A stretch of DNA of 64,000 nucleotides from Microbacterium sp. MYb62 (GTDB lineage: Bacteria > Actinomycetota > Actinomycetes > Actinomycetales > Microbacteriaceae), in NCBI RefSeq assembly GCF_002979475.1, contig NZ_PCOY01000016.1:1-64000 (forward strand). The letters are read 5' to 3'. Of the stretch, positions 1-9,305 are shown in pieces; within the stretch, counting starts at the first letter, position 1; each line of letters begins with the position of its first letter. The notes under the pieces are model-generated. The model did not search any database and had not been told where the DNA came from. It saw only the letters and a list, made by a program, of their open reading frames with translations. Made by a program: the position numbers and the translations under genes.

Positions 1-32
1 GATGGGTGCCGGGGGCGGGGAGGGGACGGGAC

Positions 33-2261
33 TCAGAAGCCGGGGATGAGGCTGATGACGAGGTCGATGAGTTTGATGCCGATGAACGGGGCGATCACGC
101 CGCCGAGGCCGTAGACCAGCAGGTTGCGCTGCAGGATCTGCGAGGCGCTCGCCGGGCGGTACTTCACCCCTCGCAGTGCCAGTGGGATCAGGAACACGAT
201 CACGATCGCGTTGAAGATGATCGCGCTGGTGACCGCGGATGCCGACGAGTGCAGCTGCATGATGTTGAGCGCCGCGAGTCCGGGGAAGACTCCCATGAAC
301 ATGGCAGGGATGATCGCGAAATACTTCGCGATGTCGTTCGCCAGCGAGAACGTGGTGAGCGCTCCGCGGGTGATGAGCAGCTGTTTGCCGATGCGCACGA
401 TGTCGATCAACTTGGTGGGATCCGAGTCGAGGTCGACCATGTTGCCGGCCTCTTTCGCGGCCGACGTGCCGGTGTTCATCGCGACGCCGACGTCGGCCTG
501 AGCGAGGGCCGGGGCGTCGTTGGTGCCGTCGCCGGTCATCGCGACCAGACGGCCTCCTTCCTGCTCGCGCCGGATGAGCTCGAGCTTGTCCTCCGGGGTC
601 GCCTCCGCGAGGAAGTCATCGACGCCGGCCTCAGCGGCGATCGCCTTGGCGGTGAGCGGGTTGTCGCCCGTGATCATCACCGTGCGGATGCCCATGGCCC
701 GCAGCTCGTCGAAGCGCTCGCGCAGACCGTCCTTGACGATGTCCTTGAGGTGCACGACACCGAGGATGCGGCCGGCCGTCACCTGTCGGGAGTCTGTACG
801 GGCGTCGGCGCGTTCCGCGGCGATTCCTCCGCCATCCGTGCTTTCTCCCGACAGGTGGTCGGGGGCGGGCGGTGCCTTCACGGCGACGACGAGGGGTGTC
901 CCACCGCTCGAGGCCACCGCATCCGTACGGCTCGTGAGCTCGGTGTCGTCGCTGTCGAGTCCGAGCCAGGCCCGCACCGCGGAGCCTGCGCCCTTGCGGA
1001 TCTGCGTGCCGTCGGCCAGATCGAGGCCCGACATGCGGGTCTGCGCGCTGAACGGCACGACCACCGCGTCATCCGGCGCGGTCACGTGGATGCCGTGTGC
1101 CGCGGCCAGCTCGACGATCGAGGCGCCCTCCGGGGTGGGGTCGGCGAGCGAAGACAGTGCGGCGACATGCAGCAGCTCTTCGCCGTTGACGCCGGGAAGC
1201 GGGAGCACCTCGTGCGCACGGCGGTTGCCGTAGGTGATGGTGCCCGTCTTGTCGAGCAGCAGCGTGGTGACATCTCCTGCGGCCTCGACCGCACGCCCCG
1301 ACATCGCGAGCACGTTGCGCTGCACGAGCCGGTCCATGCCCGCGATGCCGATGGCCGAGAGCAGCGCCCCGATCGTGGTCGGGATCAGGCAGACGAGCAG
1401 GGCGATGAGCACCGGGATGCTGACGGGCGATGCGGCGTAGGAGGCGATCGGGTTGAGGGCGAGCACCACGACCACGAAGATGATCGACAGGCTCGCGAGC
1501 AGGATGTTCAGCGCGATCTCGTTGGGGGTGCGCTGGCGGCTGGCGCCCTCGACGAGGGCGATCATTCGGTCGACGAAGGTCTCGCCCGGTTTCGACGTGA
1601 TGCGCACCACGATCCGGTCGGACAGCACGCGGGTGCCACCGGTGACGGCGCTGCGATCGCCGCCGGACTCGCGGATCACCGGGGCGCTCTCGCCCGTGAT
1701 GGCCGACTCGTCGACGGTGGCGATGCCGGCGATGATGTCGCCGTCGCCGGGAATCAACTCGCCCGCGGTGACGATCACGATGTCGTCGCGCTGCAGCTCT
1801 GCGGAGGAGACCTGGGCGGTCGCGGCGTGCTCCGCGGCAGCATCCGTCGACGGCTCGTAGCCGACCACGCGGCGGGCCATGGTGCTGGTGCGGGTCTTGC
1901 GCAGGCTCGCGGCCTGCGCCTTGCCGCGGCCCTCGGCGACCGACTCCGCGACGTTCGCGAACAGCACGGTCAACCACAGCCAGATCGCGATGCCCCAGGT
2001 GAACGGTGCGGGGACCGGAGTGCCACCGGAGTCGGCCGGGCCGCCCAGGAACGGCTCGGCGATCGCGAGCACGGTGGTGAACGCGGCACCGACCCAGACC
2101 AGGAGCATGACGGGGTTGCGCACGAGCGCTGCCGGATTCAGCTTGCGCAGGGCCCCGGGGAGGGCCTGCACGAGCTGTGACCAGCCGAAGGAGCGCGGGG
2201 GTTCTGCGGGGGTGGATGCCGGAGCATCCTGCTGTTCGGAGGGGGTGGTGATGAGGGTCAT
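33..2261 (-). CDS. kdpB: Potassium-transporting P-type ATPase subunit B
   Basis: Catalytic subunit of the high-affinity KdpFABC potassium pump in the cytoplasmic membrane; it hydrolyses ATP through an aspartyl-phosphate. The phosphorylation motif DKTGT is at residues 337-341. The actuator TGES motif is near residues 189-192, and the hinge motif TGDGTNDAP lies after the nucleotide-binding domain. At 742 residues it is longer than the usual 670-700. The excess is largely a 35-40-residue insertion around residues 461-497, just before [11 protein letters not shown], and part of it is a small palindromic element (see that entry). The ATG at 2261 is 2 bases after the kdpA stop, so the genes are cotranscribed. 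kdpC should follow to the left, outside the window. Confidence 0.97.
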   Translation of the reverse strand: MTLITTPSEQQDAPASTPAEPPRSFGWSQLVQALPGALRKLNPAALVRNPVMLLVWVGAAFTTVLAIAEPFLGGPADSGGTPVPAPFTWGIAIWLWLTVLFANVAESVAEGRGKAQAASLRKTRTSTMARRVVGYEPSTDAAAEHAATAQVSSAELQRDDIVIVTAGELIPGDGDIIAGIATVDESAITGESAPVIRESGGDRSAVTGGTRVLSDRIVVRITSKPGETFVDRMIALVEGASRQRTPNEIALNILLASLSIIFVVVVLALNPIASYAASPVSIPVLIALLVCLIPTTIGALLSAIGIAGMDRLVQRNVLAMSGRAVEAAGDVTTLLLDKTGTITYGNRRAHEVLPLPGVNGEELLHVAALSSLADPTPEGASIVELAAAHGIHVTAPDDAVVVPFSAQTRMSGLDLADGTQIRKGAGSAVRAWLGLDSDDTELTSRTDAVASSGGTPLVVAVKAPPAPDHLSGESTDGGGIAAERADARTDSRQVTAGRILGVVHLKDIVKDGLRERFDELRAMGIRTVMITGDNPLTAKAIAAEAGVDDFLAEATPEDKLELIRREQEGGRLVAMTGDGTNDAPALAQADVGVAMNTGTSAAKEAGNMVDLDSDPTKLIDIVRIGKQLLITRGALTTFSLANDIAKYFAIIPAMFMGVFPGLAALNIMQLHSSASAVTSAIIFNAIVIVFLIPLALRGVKYRPASASQILQRNLLVYGLGGVIAPFIGIKLIDLVISLIPGF
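780..857. repeat. 78-bp in-frame palindromic insertion within kdpB
   Basis: Two perfect 13-base inverted arms (780-792 and 845-857, CACCTGTCGGGAG and its complement) enclose a 52-base centre. The element is 26 codons long and keeps the kdpB frame, encoding about residues 469-494. It lies within the stretch of KdpB that has no counterpart in KdpB sequences I remember, between the nucleotide-binding domain and the return to the phosphorylation domain. It could be a miniature inverted-repeat element tolerated in a surface loop, or a lineage-specific loop whose DNA folds back. Confidence 0.6.
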
Positions 2262-2263
2262 GG

Positions 2264-3943
2264 TCAGGCGAGTCCTTCAGCGAGGGGTCCCAGTGCGAGC
2301 ACGGGGAAGTAGGTGAGCGCGGTGACGATGACGGTCACGGCGAGGAGGAGGCCGACGAACTGCGGCCGGTGTGTGGGCAGCGTGCCGGAGGTAGCGGGCA
2401 CATGCTGCTGTGCGGCGAACGAGCCGGCCAGCGCCAGCACGAGCACGATCGGCAGGAACCGACCGAGCAGCATCGCGATACCGAGCGCGGTGTTGAACCA
2501 CGGGGTGTTCGCGGTGAGCCCGGCGAAGGCGGAGCCGTTGTTGTTCGCGGCCGAGGTGAACGCGTAGAGCACCTCGCTCATGCCGTGCACGCCCGGGTTC
2601 AGGATGCTGGTGGACTCCACGTCCTCACGGATGCCGGGGATCGCGAAGCTCATCGCCGTCCCGCCCAGGACCAATGCCGGGACCACCAGGATGTACAGGC
2701 TCGCCAGCTTGATCTCCCGCGGGCCGATCCGCTTGCCGAGGTACTCCGGGGTGCGTCCGACGAGCAGTCCGCCGACGAACACCGCGATGATCGCGAGCAC
2801 GAGCATGCCGTACAGGCCCGAGCCGACGCCACCGGGAGCGACCTCGCCGAGCATCATGTTCAGCATCGGCATCATGCCGCCGAGCGCCGTGTACGAGTCG
2901 TGCATCGAGTTGACGGCACCGGTCGAGGTGAGGGTGCTCGCGCTGCCGAACAGCGTGGAGCCGAGGATGCCGAAGCGCACCTCCTTGCCCTCCATCGCGG
3001 CTCCGGCGAGCTCGGGCGCGGTGCCGCGACCCGCCAGTTCGAGCGCCGAGAGGGCGAAGGTCGAGACGAGGAAGATCGTGCCCATCACGGCGGCGATCGC
3101 GTAGCCCTGGCGGTGGTCGCCGACCATCCGTCCGAACGTGCGGGGGAGGGAGAACGGGATCACGAGGATCAGCAGCACCTGCAGCAGGTTCGTGAAGCCG
3201 GTCGGGTTCTCGAACGGGTGCGCGGAGTTGGCGTTGAAGAAGCCGCCGCCGTTCGTGCCGAGGAGCTTGATCGCTTCCTGCGAGGCGACCGGGCCGCCCG
3301 GGATCGTCTGTGTACCGCCCGACACCGTGGTGACGTCGGTGAAGCCCGCGAAGTTCTGGATCACGCCGCCGGCGAGCAGCGCCACCGCGCCGATCAGCGC
3401 GATAGGGAGCAGGATGCGGCCGAGACCGCGGATCAGGTCGACCCAGAAGTTGCCGATCGTGGTGGAGCTGCGACGGGCGAGACCGCGGATCAGGGCGATC
3501 GCGATCGTGAGGCCGACGGCCGCCGAGACGAAGTTCTGCACCGTGAGGCCCGCGAGCTGCACGGTGTAGCCCATGGTCTGCTCGGGGGAGTACGACTGCC
3601 AGTTGGTGTTCGCCACGAACGAGGCGGCGGTGTTGAAAGAGAGGCCCTCGGGCACGGCCGGGAGGCCGAGCGACTGGGGAAGGAATGCCTGCAGCCGCTG
3701 CAGGCCGTAGACGAGAAGCACACCGACGACCGAGAACGCCAGCACGCTGCGCGCATAGGCGCGCCAGGTCTGCTCGGAGGACGAGTCGACCCCGATGAGC
3801 CGGTAGACGCCACGCTCGACGCGCAGGTCGCGTGCCGAGGTGAAGACGTGGGCGATGTAGTCGCCGAGGGGGCGGTAGAGGAGCACGAGCACGACCACGA
3901 CGGCCGTGAGCTGCAGGATGCCGAACCAGACAGACGCGTCCAT
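2264..3943 (-). CDS. kdpA: Potassium-transporting ATPase subunit A
   Basis: Channel-like subunit of KdpFABC that binds and translocates potassium. The 559-residue length is typical, with about ten membrane segments. Recognisable family stretches include the loop with [18 protein letters not shown] (a selectivity-filter region), LGTxxPELAG-like segments and [13 protein letters not shown] near the C-terminus. The ATG at 3943 shares one base with the kdpF stop (TGATG), indicating translational coupling. The stop is 2 bases before kdpB. Confidence 0.97.
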   Translation of the reverse strand: MDASVWFGILQLTAVVVVLVLLYRPLGDYIAHVFTSARDLRVERGVYRLIGVDSSSEQTWRAYARSVLAFSVVGVLLVYGLQRLQAFLPQSLGLPAVPEGLSFNTAASFVANTNWQSYSPEQTMGYTVQLAGLTVQNFVSAAVGLTIAIALIRGLARRSSTTIGNFWVDLIRGLGRILLPIALIGAVALLAGGVIQNFAGFTDVTTVSGGTQTIPGGPVASQEAIKLLGTNGGGFFNANSAHPFENPTGFTNLLQVLLILVIPFSLPRTFGRMVGDHRQGYAIAAVMGTIFLVSTFALSALELAGRGTAPELAGAAMEGKEVRFGILGSTLFGSASTLTSTGAVNSMHDSYTALGGMMPMLNMMLGEVAPGGVGSGLYGMLVLAIIAVFVGGLLVGRTPEYLGKRIGPREIKLASLYILVVPALVLGGTAMSFAIPGIREDVESTSILNPGVHGMSEVLYAFTSAANNNGSAFAGLTANTPWFNTALGIAMLLGRFLPIVLVLALAGSFAAQQHVPATSGTLPTHRPQFVGLLLAVTVIVTALTYFPVLALGPLAEGLA

Positions 3944-4032
3944 CAGAACCTCTCCGGTGCGACGAGCGCGACCACGAGGTAGACGACGGCGGCGACCGCG
4001 AGGGCGGCGGCGAGGATCTCGAAGACGATCAT
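3943..4032 (-). CDS. kdpF: KdpF small stabilising subunit
   Basis: A 29-residue single-span membrane peptide, [20 protein letters not shown] then VALVAPERF. The size, hydrophobic character, ending and position directly before kdpA match KdpF, which stabilises the Kdp complex in the membrane. The start is fixed by ATGA overlap with the preceding small ORF and by the one-base overlap with kdpA. Confidence 0.9.
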   Translation of the reverse strand: MIVFEILAAALAVAAVVYLVVALVAPERF

Positions 4033-4169
4033 CCCCGCGCCTCTCCGTCCATCGTTTCGCGCTGGGCGGAGCCTCGGGCGCGTGGGCCCGTCCGCTCCAC
4101 CCCCTTGGCCACCAGGGAGACGAGAGCGAACAGCGCGAGAATCAGCGCGATGTAGATGATGTCGAGCAC
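4029..4169 (-). CDS. Small membrane ORF at the head of the kdp operon
   Basis: A GTG-started ORF of 46 codons: residues 1-20 read [20 protein letters not shown], a single membrane helix, followed by AKGVE and a short basic/polar tail. Its TGA overlaps the kdpF ATG (ATGA), so it is positioned as the first gene of the operon. A TTGTAT box 7 bases upstream of the GTG fits a leaderless start; a GGAG further upstream is too distant to be a good ribosome site. I do not recognise a named family. It resembles KdpF in size and topology, and could be a second small Kdp subunit or a regulatory peptide. Confidence 0.65.
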   Translation of the reverse strand: MLDIIYIALILALFALVSLVAKGVERTGPRARGSAQRETMDGEARG

Positions 4170-4176
4170 GGATCCG

Positions 4177-4226
4177 ATACAACTCCCGCACGGCTCCCGC
4201 CGACGCCATCCTCACGCTTCCCCTAC
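4177..4226 (-). promoter_or_regulatory. kdp promoter with paired 11-bp operator units
   Basis: On the minus strand two adjacent 11-base units are seen: GTAGGGGAAGC (4226-4216) and GTGAGGATGGC (4215-4205). A TTGTAT -10-like box follows (4182-4177), 7 bases before the GTG of the first ORF. The same kind of unit forms a longer array before the KimA-like potassium symporter gene. OmpR-family regulators such as KdpE bind tandem repeats with about 11-bp spacing, so KdpE is the likely ligand (inference). Confidence 0.6.
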
Positions 4227-4300
4227 GCCCCCGACGCGGATGCATGCGCGTTGCTCACACTCCGGGCGCGACGAGCGGAGGGACTGAGAGGATGTCGTGC

Positions 4301-4750
4301 ATGAGTGTGATCTACGACTACTTCTCCGCAGCATCCGACCAGGAGGCCGTGAAGGTCCTCGACGTGGACGGCGGCCCGACGGCGGCGGACGCGGGATTCG
4401 ACGCCGGGACGCTGGGCGGCATCGACCCGGTCGTGCAGCTCGGCACCCTCGAGGCGCTGCTCACGGACACTCCCTATGACGAGGTGACCGACGATTCGCG
4501 CGCCGGCCACAACCTGGCGATGAGCGACGACTACGACCGGATCGTCATCACCGTGACCGATGCGCTCGTCGCAGCGCTCGCCGCCGCCGACGAGGTCCGT
4601 CTGGCGGAGGTGGCGGAGCCGTGGTCGCAGACCGAGGAGCTCGAAGGAGCGGATCCGGCCCAGCTGGCGGCGTTCGCGCGCGACCTCGCCGCACTCGCGC
4701 GCCGGGCCACGGCATCCGGTCACCGCCTCTACTGCTGGGCCTGCATCTAG
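4301..4750 (+). CDS. Conserved hypothetical protein
   Basis: A 149-residue acidic soluble protein beginning MSVIYDYFSAASDQEAVKVL and ending RRATASGHRLYCWACI. I recall similar actinobacterial proteins with the 'GIDPVVQLGTLEALLT', 'VPWSQTEE' and C-terminal 'RLYCWxC' patterns, but no assigned function. GAGAGG lies 9 bases before ATG 4301, which favours that start over ATG 4292. It is a single gene between the divergent kdp promoter and the LuxR-type regulator. Confidence 0.8.
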   Translation: MSVIYDYFSAASDQEAVKVLDVDGGPTAADAGFDAGTLGGIDPVVQLGTLEALLTDTPYDEVTDDSRAGHNLAMSDDYDRIVITVTDALVAALAAADEVRLAEVAEPWSQTEELEGADPAQLAAFARDLAALARRATASGHRLYCWACI

Positions 4751-4867
4751 GGGTCGACGAGCAGGTGGCGCATCGCGCCGTCGGGGAGGATGCTCGATGC
4801 AGACGACGCCGATCCGTCGCGGTCGTCGTCGGGATGGGATCGAGCAACGCAGTGAGAAGGAAGCCGC

Positions 4868-7393
4868 ATGGTCGAACGCCGAGTCTCCACGGATGATGCC
4901 CTCGCTTATCTCGCGGCCGGAGTCGACGTCACCGTCGTCGGCCGACCGGGCAGCGGCCGCACCACGTTCCTCCACGGTCTGGGGAATGAGCTCGAGAACG
5001 CGGGCTACCGGGTCGTCCGGGTGGTCGGTGTCGCCGCGCTCTCGGCCAGCCCACTGGGTGTGCTGTATGCGCTGGTGTCGGGCGAGAACGGGCTCCAACC
5101 CGGGCTGCCCGCGCTGAAGGTCGCAGTCGACTGGTTCGTCGCCAAGGCGGAGAGCGGCAACCTGCGCGTGCTGATCGATGACGCAGACTGCCTCGATGAG
5201 ATGTCGTGGGGCGCGATCCTGTCCGCGCAAGCGACTCACCCTTTCGGAATCGTGTCCTGCGAACTGCACTCCCGAGGCGAGGCTCCTCTTTCGCACCGGC
5301 GGCGCTCCTACGAGGTCGATCTGCCGCCTTTGAACCGGGAGGAGATCGAGCAGATCCTGTCGAACCGGGGTGGTGCCCCGGTGGACCCCGGAACCGTGAG
5401 TCGCATCTTCGGAAAGTCCTTCGGACTCCCCGGATTGGCGGTCGGCCTGTGGGATATCGGTTGCCAGGAGAAGACGATAACGCTGGAGGGCGGCGCCTTC
5501 GTGGCGCGTGACGACCTGTGGAGCCCCGCTCTCGGACGCCTCATCGACCGGCAGCTGGCGGGGACGAAACGACGTGAGCGCGACGCGCTCGAGATGTTGA
5601 GCCATGCGGGTTCGCTCGATCTCGACGCGACGATCGACCGGGTGGGATCGAAGATCCTCGATCGTCTCGAAGAGAAGGGCCTCGTGCGTTTCGAGCTGTC
5701 GAGCGGACGGCTGCTGTCCGTCGTGACCCCGCCGCTCGTGGCAGAGCATTTCCGGCACACGCCGCTCCGCGCGCACCACTCGCGGCAGCTGTCGTCCATC
5801 GCCATGCCGTGGATCGATGATCCTGCCGATGCCGCCGTCCACGCGGCACCTGCTCCCAATGCGCTCTTCGTCCGTGCCGTGCACGAGCGTTCGCGTTCGC
5901 GGATGCTCGTCGCGCGCACGGCCTGGGTGCAGCAGCAGAGTGCCACCACCGCGGTGGAGTACCTCGACGCGCGGGACCGCACGACCAGTGGCGCGAGGCT
6001 CACACCGGCCGTCGTCGGTGCCACGGCATCCGAATCGTCCGGCGACGAGCTCTCCCAGGCACAGTTGGGCATCTGGCAGGCAGGGTGGACCGCTCGAAAC
6101 ATCGGCGTCGACGCCGCCCTCGCCGAGCTCGCGACGCTGGAATCGCGGTTGCCGGCATTCGCTGCGCTGGTCGACGCCGCGCGACTGCGGCTGCGTATCG
6201 AGGGGGTCGGATCGGCGCCTGAGGAACTCGCTCCCGGCGTCGATGCAGACCTCGATGCGAAGGTCCGTGCGGAGCTTCACTATGTGCGCGCCTACGGCAT
6301 GCTCACGCTGGGGCGGTTCGAGTCCGCGGCCGCCGAACTCGACGGCCTGGACCGCGAGAGCGGCCTCATCACGACGTGGGCGGAGCGGGACAGCGTCCGC
6401 TGCCTGACGCTCATCGGTTTGGGACGCCATTCGTCCGCGCTCGCTCTGGCCTACGAGGTGCTCGACCGGGCGCGCTCGCAGCTGGATGCCGCGGCGATCT
6501 GCAACGGCGCCTATCTCGCAGCGTTCTGCCAGTTCCTTCAGGGGAACAACCGTGAAGTCCTCACCCTCGCGGAGACGGCGCTGGCGGTCGCGTCGACCTC
6601 GGCGAGGCAGAGCACGCCCCTCCTCGGGCTCGTCTGCATGGCGAGCATCGTCGCCGGTCGACTCGGCGACGCGCAGCTGGCACACGTCAGAATCGATCAG
6701 GGGGAGCGGATGGGCGGAGAAGCCCATCTGCCGACGATGTCGACGAGCTGGCCTCGGGGGCAGATGCTCCTGAGCACCGGGCACCGCCAGGAGGCTCTGC
6801 GGACGATGCGAGAGGGCGCGGATGCCCTGTGGGGCCGGGGCGCGCGGTGGTCGGCCGTGCTGGAGAACCTCATCGAGCTCGAGCTGGCCCCTGATCGGGA
6901 GCGACTCGACGAGCTCAGCGATCGGCTGGATGCCGTGGACGGCGAGTTCGTGGGTGCGCTGCGTGCGTATGTGGAGATGCTCATCGACGGCGATCCCGAG
7001 GGCCTGACGGCGGTCGCACCCCGTCTGGCAGCCACGGGTCGGGTCGGTATCGCCATCAACGCCTATGAACACGCGATCCGGATGTTCGAGCAGGAGCAGC
7101 GACCCGACATGGCGGCGACGGCGGCCCGTGAGGCCGCCGAGTACACGGCCGGTCTGATTCCCGGGACCTACGACTCCCTGCGCTTCCGGAGCGCCGACAT
7201 CGTGCTCACCGAGCGGGAGATGCAGTTGGCTCAGCTCGTGGCGGATGGCCGGACCAACCAGCAGATCGCCGCCGAGCTGGTTCTGAGCGTGCGCACCGTG
7301 GAGAGCCACGTCCACCGGATCATGCGCAAGACGGCCACTCGTAGTCGTCGTGAACTTCACGCGTACCTGACGAGGGTCGTTCCCCCCGTCTGA
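4868..7393 (+). CDS. Large ATPase-type LuxR-family transcriptional regulator
   Basis: An 841-residue regulator with an N-terminal P-loop ATPase and a C-terminal LuxR helix-turn-helix. The P-loop is GRPGSGRTT (residues 25-33), where Arg replaces the usual Walker A Lys. A Walker B-like LRVLIDDADCLDE follows near residue 100. The middle is helical and Ala-rich (about residues 390-740), resembling the repeats of MalT/LAL regulators that sense a ligand or partner. The HTH begins at LTEREMQLAQLVADG near residue 779 and ends in YLTRVVPPV. GAAGGAAG-like ribosome-site sequence precedes the ATG. The secreted protein and sortase genes downstream on the same strand are plausible targets, but a 619-base gap intervenes. 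Confidence 0.85.
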   Translation: MVERRVSTDDALAYLAAGVDVTVVGRPGSGRTTFLHGLGNELENAGYRVVRVVGVAALSASPLGVLYALVSGENGLQPGLPALKVAVDWFVAKAESGNLRVLIDDADCLDEMSWGAILSAQATHPFGIVSCELHSRGEAPLSHRRRSYEVDLPPLNREEIEQILSNRGGAPVDPGTVSRIFGKSFGLPGLAVGLWDIGCQEKTITLEGGAFVARDDLWSPALGRLIDRQLAGTKRRERDALEMLSHAGSLDLDATIDRVGSKILDRLEEKGLVRFELSSGRLLSVVTPPLVAEHFRHTPLRAHHSRQLSSIAMPWIDDPADAAVHAAPAPNALFVRAVHERSRSRMLVARTAWVQQQSATTAVEYLDARDRTTSGARLTPAVVGATASESSGDELSQAQLGIWQAGWTARNIGVDAALAELATLESRLPAFAALVDAARLRLRIEGVGSAPEELAPGVDADLDAKVRAELHYVRAYGMLTLGRFESAAAELDGLDRESGLITTWAERDSVRCLTLIGLGRHSSALALAYEVLDRARSQLDAAAICNGAYLAAFCQFLQGNNREVLTLAETALAVASTSARQSTPLLGLVCMASIVAGRLGDAQLAHVRIDQGERMGGEAHLPTMSTSWPRGQMLLSTGHRQEALRTMREGADALWGRGARWSAVLENLIELELAPDRERLDELSDRLDAVDGEFVGALRAYVEMLIDGDPEGLTAVAPRLAATGRVGIAINAYEHAIRMFEQEQRPDMAATAAREAAEYTAGLIPGTYDSLRFRSADIVLTEREMQLAQLVADGRTNQQIAAELVLSVRTVESHVHRIMRKTATRSRRELHAYLTRVVPPV

Positions 7394-8012
7394 CGGGTGA
7401 CGCGAACACCGCCGAGGACTACGGAGAGTCGGCTCCTCGCGCACTCACGCGCCCGGAGTTCGTTACGGCACCGATGATCGCGCGGCTCCGCACGGGGGTC
7501 CCGCGCCCCGCTCGCGCGCTGCCGTCCGGTCATGCTGGTTCTGCGCGCCCGTTTCGGGTGGGCGCGCATCCGACGAGCCGAGCGGCGCTCCCCCGCGCCG
7601 GTCCTCGGCTCCCCGGAGGCGTTCATCCCCGTCCCCAGCGGGGTGAGCGTCAAGCGCCGTGGGCCGCTCCCCATGGTCCACGGCGCGGTGGGGCCTGGGC
7701 GACCGAAGCCCGGATTCGGGCTCGCGCAGACGGAGGTCGGAGACTACGTCCGGCCGGGTACCTGCGCCACCTCACCTCCCCGCTTCCGGGTACGGCACTC
7801 GCGGATCACCGACACGGCACCCGCCGATCGGGTGGGCTTCCGGGCCTGCGTCGCGGACACACTGAGACCCGGGCATCGCGAGCATGCCCCCTCTCTTCCC
7901 GGCGACTCGAACGCTTCCTGCGTCGCGCGCATGCCGTGCGGCATCTCGCGTTCCGCCGCCGAAGAGAGCCCTCTACCCGGTCGACGGCGCGTGCCCCGGC
8001 CAAGGAGAACAG
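7394..8012. other. Long intergenic region without a convincing gene
   Basis: Open frames here on both strands are Arg/Pro/Gly-rich with no recognisable family or ribosome site. The stretch is GC-rich and has short inverted segments around 7590-7700. The only clear element is AAGGAGAA at 8002-8009, the ribosome site of the next gene. It may hold the promoter and long leader of the surface-protein operon. Confidence 0.5.
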
Positions 8013-9233
8013 ATGAAGAACAGGGTGAAAGGTCGGCCGTTGGCGCTGGCCGCACAAACCGCGGCCGTTGCCGTGGCGATGGTGGGCTTCGGCGGGGCCT
8101 CTGCCGCGATGGCGGCGCCCACGGCGGACTTCTTCGACGCGGTGACCGTGTCTCCGAGTCTGCAGACCCCGTGGCAGCAGACGGGGAACCCGGATGCCGT
8201 CCCCGCGGGTTCTCTGGTGGATGTCGGCTTCGCCTTCACGGTTCCCTCCGATGCCATCGCCGGAGACACGGCGACGCTCACGCTGCCGTCGGAGCTGTCC
8301 GTCGCCGATCTGTCGGCATTCGACATCGTCGCGGAAGACGGGGCCTCGATCGGTACCGTCGCCCCGAATGGGGACGCCGTCGTGGTGACCCTCTCGGACT
8401 ACATCACGACCCACACCGGCATCACCGGATCGGTGGATTTCGATGCGCGATTCGACTCGCCGAGCCTGACGGCCACTCCGTCGACGGTCCCTTTGGCGTT
8501 CACGACGGATGACGCGACCTTCGACTCCTCGCTCACCGGCTACCGGGTCACCGACAACGGGTTCGACGCGTTCGGTGTGGTCGACGGTGTCATCTCCGGA
8601 ACGACGCTGACCTGGACCTACCGTGTCGCGGCGCCGACGTACGAGCTGGACTTCGCCTTCATGGATGGGGCGACCAGCGTCGACTGCGCGGCACTGCAGG
8701 TCACGTACCGTGACGCGGTGTGGAACGAGGGCGACCCGTATCCGAGCGAGGCGGCGTTCGGTGCCGCGGCGCCTGCCATCACCGCGACCTGCGGTGCGGT
8801 GTCTTCGGGGTTGGAGTCGGCGACGCAGGTGGTCTCGCTCACCAACGCGGCTGCGGTTCCCAGCGGCGTCATGCGCGAATACCGCGTGGTGACCTCGATC
8901 ACCGATGCGCAGCAGGCACAGTTCCAGACGGTCCTCGCCACGTCCGACGCAGCAACGGAAGGGGTGCTGTACGCGGCGGGATTCGCCGATCGTCAGGTCA
9001 GCGACGGCGCCGGTGCGGGCGTCGACTCGGGCGCCGAGCCGATCACCCCGACCGACCCCGCCGACAACACGGGAACCGCTGTCGTCGGGCCTTCGGTCCA
9101 CACGGGTGGGTCCCTCCAGGACGGCTCGCCTTCTGGATGGCTCATCGCCGGTGCCGCTCTTCTCGCCCTCGCCGGCGTCGGAGCCGGGGCGGTGGGATTC
9201 CGACGCTTCCGCAGCAGCCACCAGGCCGACTGA
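8013..9233 (+). CDS. Secreted, membrane-anchored surface protein
   Basis: A 406-residue exported protein. Residues 1-34 form a signal peptide ending AAMA, with cleavage likely before APTADFF. The ectodomain is Thr/Ser/Asp-rich and predicted beta, like adhesin or Cna-B/Ig-type modules (for example VSPSLQTPW and DVGFAFTVPSDAIAGDTATL). The C-terminus has a Gly/Ser linker with SVHTGG, a hydrophobic helix (WLIAGAALLALAGVGAGAVG) and a basic tail FRRFRSSHQAD. That is the plan of a sortase substrate, but without a canonical LPXTG. A sortase-like gene starts 72 bases downstream. The ATG at 8013 is chosen because AAGGAG is 5 bases upstream and the signal peptide begins there. Confidence 0.75.
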   Translation: MKNRVKGRPLALAAQTAAVAVAMVGFGGASAAMAAPTADFFDAVTVSPSLQTPWQQTGNPDAVPAGSLVDVGFAFTVPSDAIAGDTATLTLPSELSVADLSAFDIVAEDGASIGTVAPNGDAVVVTLSDYITTHTGITGSVDFDARFDSPSLTATPSTVPLAFTTDDATFDSSLTGYRVTDNGFDAFGVVDGVISGTTLTWTYRVAAPTYELDFAFMDGATSVDCAALQVTYRDAVWNEGDPYPSEAAFGAAAPAITATCGAVSSGLESATQVVSLTNAAAVPSGVMREYRVVTSITDAQQAQFQTVLATSDAATEGVLYAAGFADRQVSDGAGAGVDSGAEPITPTDPADNTGTAVVGPSVHTGGSLQDGSPSGWLIAGAALLALAGVGAGAVGFRRFRSSHQAD

Positions 9234-9305
9234 TCCTCCGTGGCGGGTGCCTCGTCGTGTGACGGCGAGGCCCCCGCCGCATCTTCGCAGAATGGACTCG
9301 CAGGG

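Noticed and set aside
4223..7444. A 1073-codon open frame on the minus strand opposite the LuxR-type gene
   Set aside because: Its translation is Arg/His/Asp-rich with no motifs; it is the antisense shadow expected in GC-rich DNA. The plus-strand product has clear P-loop and HTH domains.
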